Below, piece after piece: positions 61,945-64,000 of a DNA stretch of 64,000 nt. This stretch comes from Daejeonella rubra (GTDB lineage: Bacteria; Bacteroidota; Bacteroidia; Sphingobacteriales; Sphingobacteriaceae), in the NCBI RefSeq assembly GCF_900103545.1, contig NZ_FNHH01000006.1, positions 124,001 through 188,000 of the forward strand, written 5' to 3'. Both the position numbers and the translations under genes were made by a program. Under the pieces are notes generated by a model. That model had not been told where the DNA came from. It worked only from the letters and a program-made list of their open reading frames with translations, and did no database searches. How positions within the stretch are numbered: the stretch's first letter is position 1; the number at the start of each line of letters is the position of its first letter.

Positions 61945-63798
61945 ATGTGTGGGATATACGGCTCTACAATTAATTTTAGCGATGATGTGATCCGGCAAAA
62001 ACTGGCCATTGTTAATTTTCGCGGACCTGATTATTCGGGATTTATTCATACTCCCGATGTGATATTAGGGCATAACCGCCTGGCCATTATTGATTTGGAT
62101 CATCGGTCTGACCAGCCTTTTACTTATTTGCATCTTAGAATTGTATTTAACGGTGAGATCTATAATTATCGGCAATTAAAAGCACGCCTGGAGAAAGATG
62201 GTTATTCTTTCAGGACCAGTTCTGATACAGAAGTTATCTGTGCAGCTTATCTGGCTTACGGTGAAAGTTGTCTGACGCATTTTAATGGGATGTTTTCATT
62301 CGTTATTTATGACGAGGCAAAGAAAATTCTATTTGGAGCACGGGATCGTATGGGCAAAAAACCTTTTTATTACTGCCATAAGGGTCAGTCCTTTGAATTC
62401 GCAAGTCAGCCTTCCCAACTTAAATTGGATAGAACTTTTACTCTGGATCAGCAAGCGGTAAAAGAATATTTTATCTGGGGATATGTTCCGGAACCAGCCT
62501 CCATCTGGCAGGAGGTTAAGCAACTCCCTGCCGGGCATTCCTTTACCTACAACCTTAGCTCATGCACACTGAACATTAAGAAATATTGGGACCTGGATTA
62601 TTCCAGAGAAAATAAATTCTCTGGTAGTTACGAGGATGCTAAATTCCTTTTAAATGAATTAATTAATGATTCAGTTGGTATAAGAATGAATGCGGATGTG
62701 CCTTTGGGTGTTTTTCTATCCGGAGGAATTGATTCTTCTCTGATAGCTGCGATAGCTTCCAGGAAGGCTGCTCATATTAAAACCTTCTCAATACAGTTTA
62801 ACGAGAAAGGATTTGATGAAAGTAAATATGCCAGACTTGTAGCGAAACATCTTGGTACAGAGCATCATTCAATTGAATGCAATTATCATGAAGGCATAGA
62901 GCTGATCAATAATTTTTCAAGCTATTATGATGAGCCATTTGCTGACTCAAGTGCAATTCCAACCATGTTATTAAGTAAGCATACAAGAAAACATGTAACA
63001 GTTGCATTAAGTGGTGATGGGGGAGATGAAGCATTTATTGGATATACCAGGTACAAGAGAATCAAAATGATGAATACCCTGTTTCTATTGCCATTGCCAA
63101 TCCGGCAATTAATAGGATCACTTATCAGATTTTCTCCAAATTACATATTAAAGCTGATTGCTATTGGAGTTTCAATTAGGGATATAGAAAGCCTGTATAT
63201 AAAAATGTTCGGCGGACTGGAAAATTCCTGGATACTTGATCCGGAGAAAGGTATGAATAATCAATTCAGCCATATTTTTAATGTGTCTAATAAATCAATA
63301 TTAGAAAAAGTATCTGATTTGGATATTAAAACCTATTTGAATGGTGATATAAATACTAAAGTTGACAGGGCTTCCATGGCATTTTCTCTGGAATCAAGGG
63401 CTCCATTAATGGATTACAGGATTATAGAATTTTCCCGGAGCCTAAGCACACATTATAAATATTCATTTGGGAATCAAAAAAGAATATTAAAAGATGTCCT
63501 TTATCAATATCTGCCCTCAGAATTATTTAACAGACCCAAAGCCGGATTTACTATGCCGTTTAGAGAATGGTTTAGAGCCGAACTTAAGGAGTATGTATTA
63601 GACAACCTGTCTAAGTCTGAACTTCAAAAAATACCTGGTATTAATGTGGAAAGAACTCAGGAAATTATTCAGGAGCATATGAGTGGGAAGTGGAACCGAT
63701 ATCCTCAAATATGGAAGTTACTTGTGCTTTCACAATGGTTGAAAAAGCAAAATGAAGGTCGGCCAGTTATTCAAGCACCATTAGTACCCTCTTTGTAG
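61945..63798 (+). CDS. asnB: Asparagine-synthase-type amidotransferase (glutamine-hydrolysing)
   Basis: A 617-aa class II glutamine amidotransferase. Cys2 in MCGIYGS is the glutaminase nucleophile, with FRGPDYSGF, LGHNRLAIIDL and VFNGEIYNY forming the N-terminal domain. The synthase domain has the PP-loop SGGIDSS (259-265) and ALSGDGGDEAFIGYTRYKR. Family knowledge: homologues in polysaccharide loci (WbpS-like) amidate uronic acids instead of making asparagine. With the nucleotide-sugar dehydrogenase in this locus, conversion of a hexosaminuronic acid to its amide is the likelier role. Free asparagine synthesis cannot be excluded. Confidence 0.9.
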   Translation: MCGIYGSTINFSDDVIRQKLAIVNFRGPDYSGFIHTPDVILGHNRLAIIDLDHRSDQPFTYLHLRIVFNGEIYNYRQLKARLEKDGYSFRTSSDTEVICAAYLAYGESCLTHFNGMFSFVIYDEAKKILFGARDRMGKKPFYYCHKGQSFEFASQPSQLKLDRTFTLDQQAVKEYFIWGYVPEPASIWQEVKQLPAGHSFTYNLSSCTLNIKKYWDLDYSRENKFSGSYEDAKFLLNELINDSVGIRMNADVPLGVFLSGGIDSSLIAAIASRKAAHIKTFSIQFNEKGFDESKYARLVAKHLGTEHHSIECNYHEGIELINNFSSYYDEPFADSSAIPTMLLSKHTRKHVTVALSGDGGDEAFIGYTRYKRIKMMNTLFLLPLPIRQLIGSLIRFSPNYILKLIAIGVSIRDIESLYIKMFGGLENSWILDPEKGMNNQFSHIFNVSNKSILEKVSDLDIKTYLNGDINTKVDRASMAFSLESRAPLMDYRIIEFSRSLSTHYKYSFGNQKRILKDVLYQYLPSELFNRPKAGFTMPFREWFRAELKEYVLDNLSKSELQKIPGINVERTQEIIQEHMSGKWNRYPQIWKLLVLSQWLKKQNEGRPVIQAPLVPSL

Positions 63799-63834
63799 AT
63801 TAATCTGCTTTTTTGGATTTAATGAATCATTACT

Positions 63835-64000
63835 ATGAGTAAGAAGGTTTTATTTATCACATCATCCATGTCAAAAGGTGGTGCAGAAACTCAATTAATA
63901 AAGGTGGCTCTGTTCCTTAGATCGTTGAATTATCAGATCCTAATTATAGCCTTAAAGCCGATCAATGAGTTTGATATGGATTATGAAAAGGAGGGTATAC
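63835..64000 (+). CDS. Glycosyltransferase family 4, N-terminal part (cut by window edge)
   Basis: The frame opening at the ATG at 63835 reads MSKKVLFITSSMSKGGAETQ, then LIKVALFLRSLNYQILIIAL, up to the right edge (55 codons seen). The S-x-GGAET motif after a hydrophobic strand is the usual start of a GT4 enzyme. It follows asnB after 36 bp and shows that the polysaccharide locus continues beyond the window. Confidence 0.82.
   Translation, partial: MSKKVLFITSSMSKGGAETQLIKVALFLRSLNYQILIIALKPINEFDMDYEKEGI

Overview
The window looks like chromosomal DNA of a Bacteroidota member of the Sphingobacteriaceae type (Pedobacter/Mucilaginibacter-like). This rests on the low G+C content, mostly weak Shine-Dalgarno sites, several family pairs typical of that phylum (DUF1800/DUF1501, DUF3570/DUF4266, an UpxY antiterminator, an AraC regulator with a metal-binding-like N-terminus) and TAnnTTTG-type -7 promoter elements. 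No tRNA, rRNA, insertion sequence, integrase or CRISPR array was seen.

Layout. 1-4528 (mostly minus): truncated topA, mnmA, an aldehyde dehydrogenase and an exported GH5-type glycosidase. 4699-7954: exported DUF1800 and DUF1501 proteins. 8232-13208: an AraC-type regulator, a large surface lipoprotein with an ice-binding domain, and an OmpA-family protein. 13285-16554 (minus): a very tight five-gene extracytoplasmic redox operon (Rieske, thioredoxin, ApbE, DUF4266 and DUF3570). 16861-19603: a four-gene arsenosugar-type operon (DUF547, peroxidase-like, ArsS, glycosyltransferase), converging on a fatty-acid hydroxylase. 20544-28959: a protein quality-control and stress island (Usp, baeRF3-like, Usp, Hsp20, FtsH, HtrA, triple-BON). 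29228-42757: rlmF, a YwqK-like protein, two tandem sorbosone-dehydrogenase/cytochrome c paralogues, a class C beta-lactamase-like hydrolase, a sodium symporter with an FAD oxidoreductase, a PAS histidine kinase and a small HTH regulator. 43433-64000: an exopolysaccharide or capsule locus running off the right edge (wza, wzc, upxY, nucleotide-sugar enzymes, flippase, polymerase, glycosyltransferases, priming transferase and an asparagine-synthase-type amidotransferase).

Most notable reading. In the stress island, palindromes resembling the Fnr/Crp box (TTGAT-N4-ATCAA) precede usp1, the baeRF3-like gene and hsp20. In all three the centre of the box lies exactly 33 bp from the centre of a TAnnTTTG-like -7 element, which is where a class II activator would sit. 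A perfect box also lies upstream of the triple-BON gene. This suggests a coordinately switched regulon joining universal stress proteins, a release-factor-like protein and a small heat-shock protein. The second notable unit is the Rieske/thioredoxin/ApbE/DUF4266/DUF3570 operon, whose ApbE has no signal peptide and whose neighbours lack an obvious canonical flavinylation motif. The third is the polysaccharide locus, whose enzymes suggest an amidated N-acetyl-hexosaminuronic acid product, preceded by a divergent HTH gene and an unusual cluster of TGTAAA/TTTACA hexamers.
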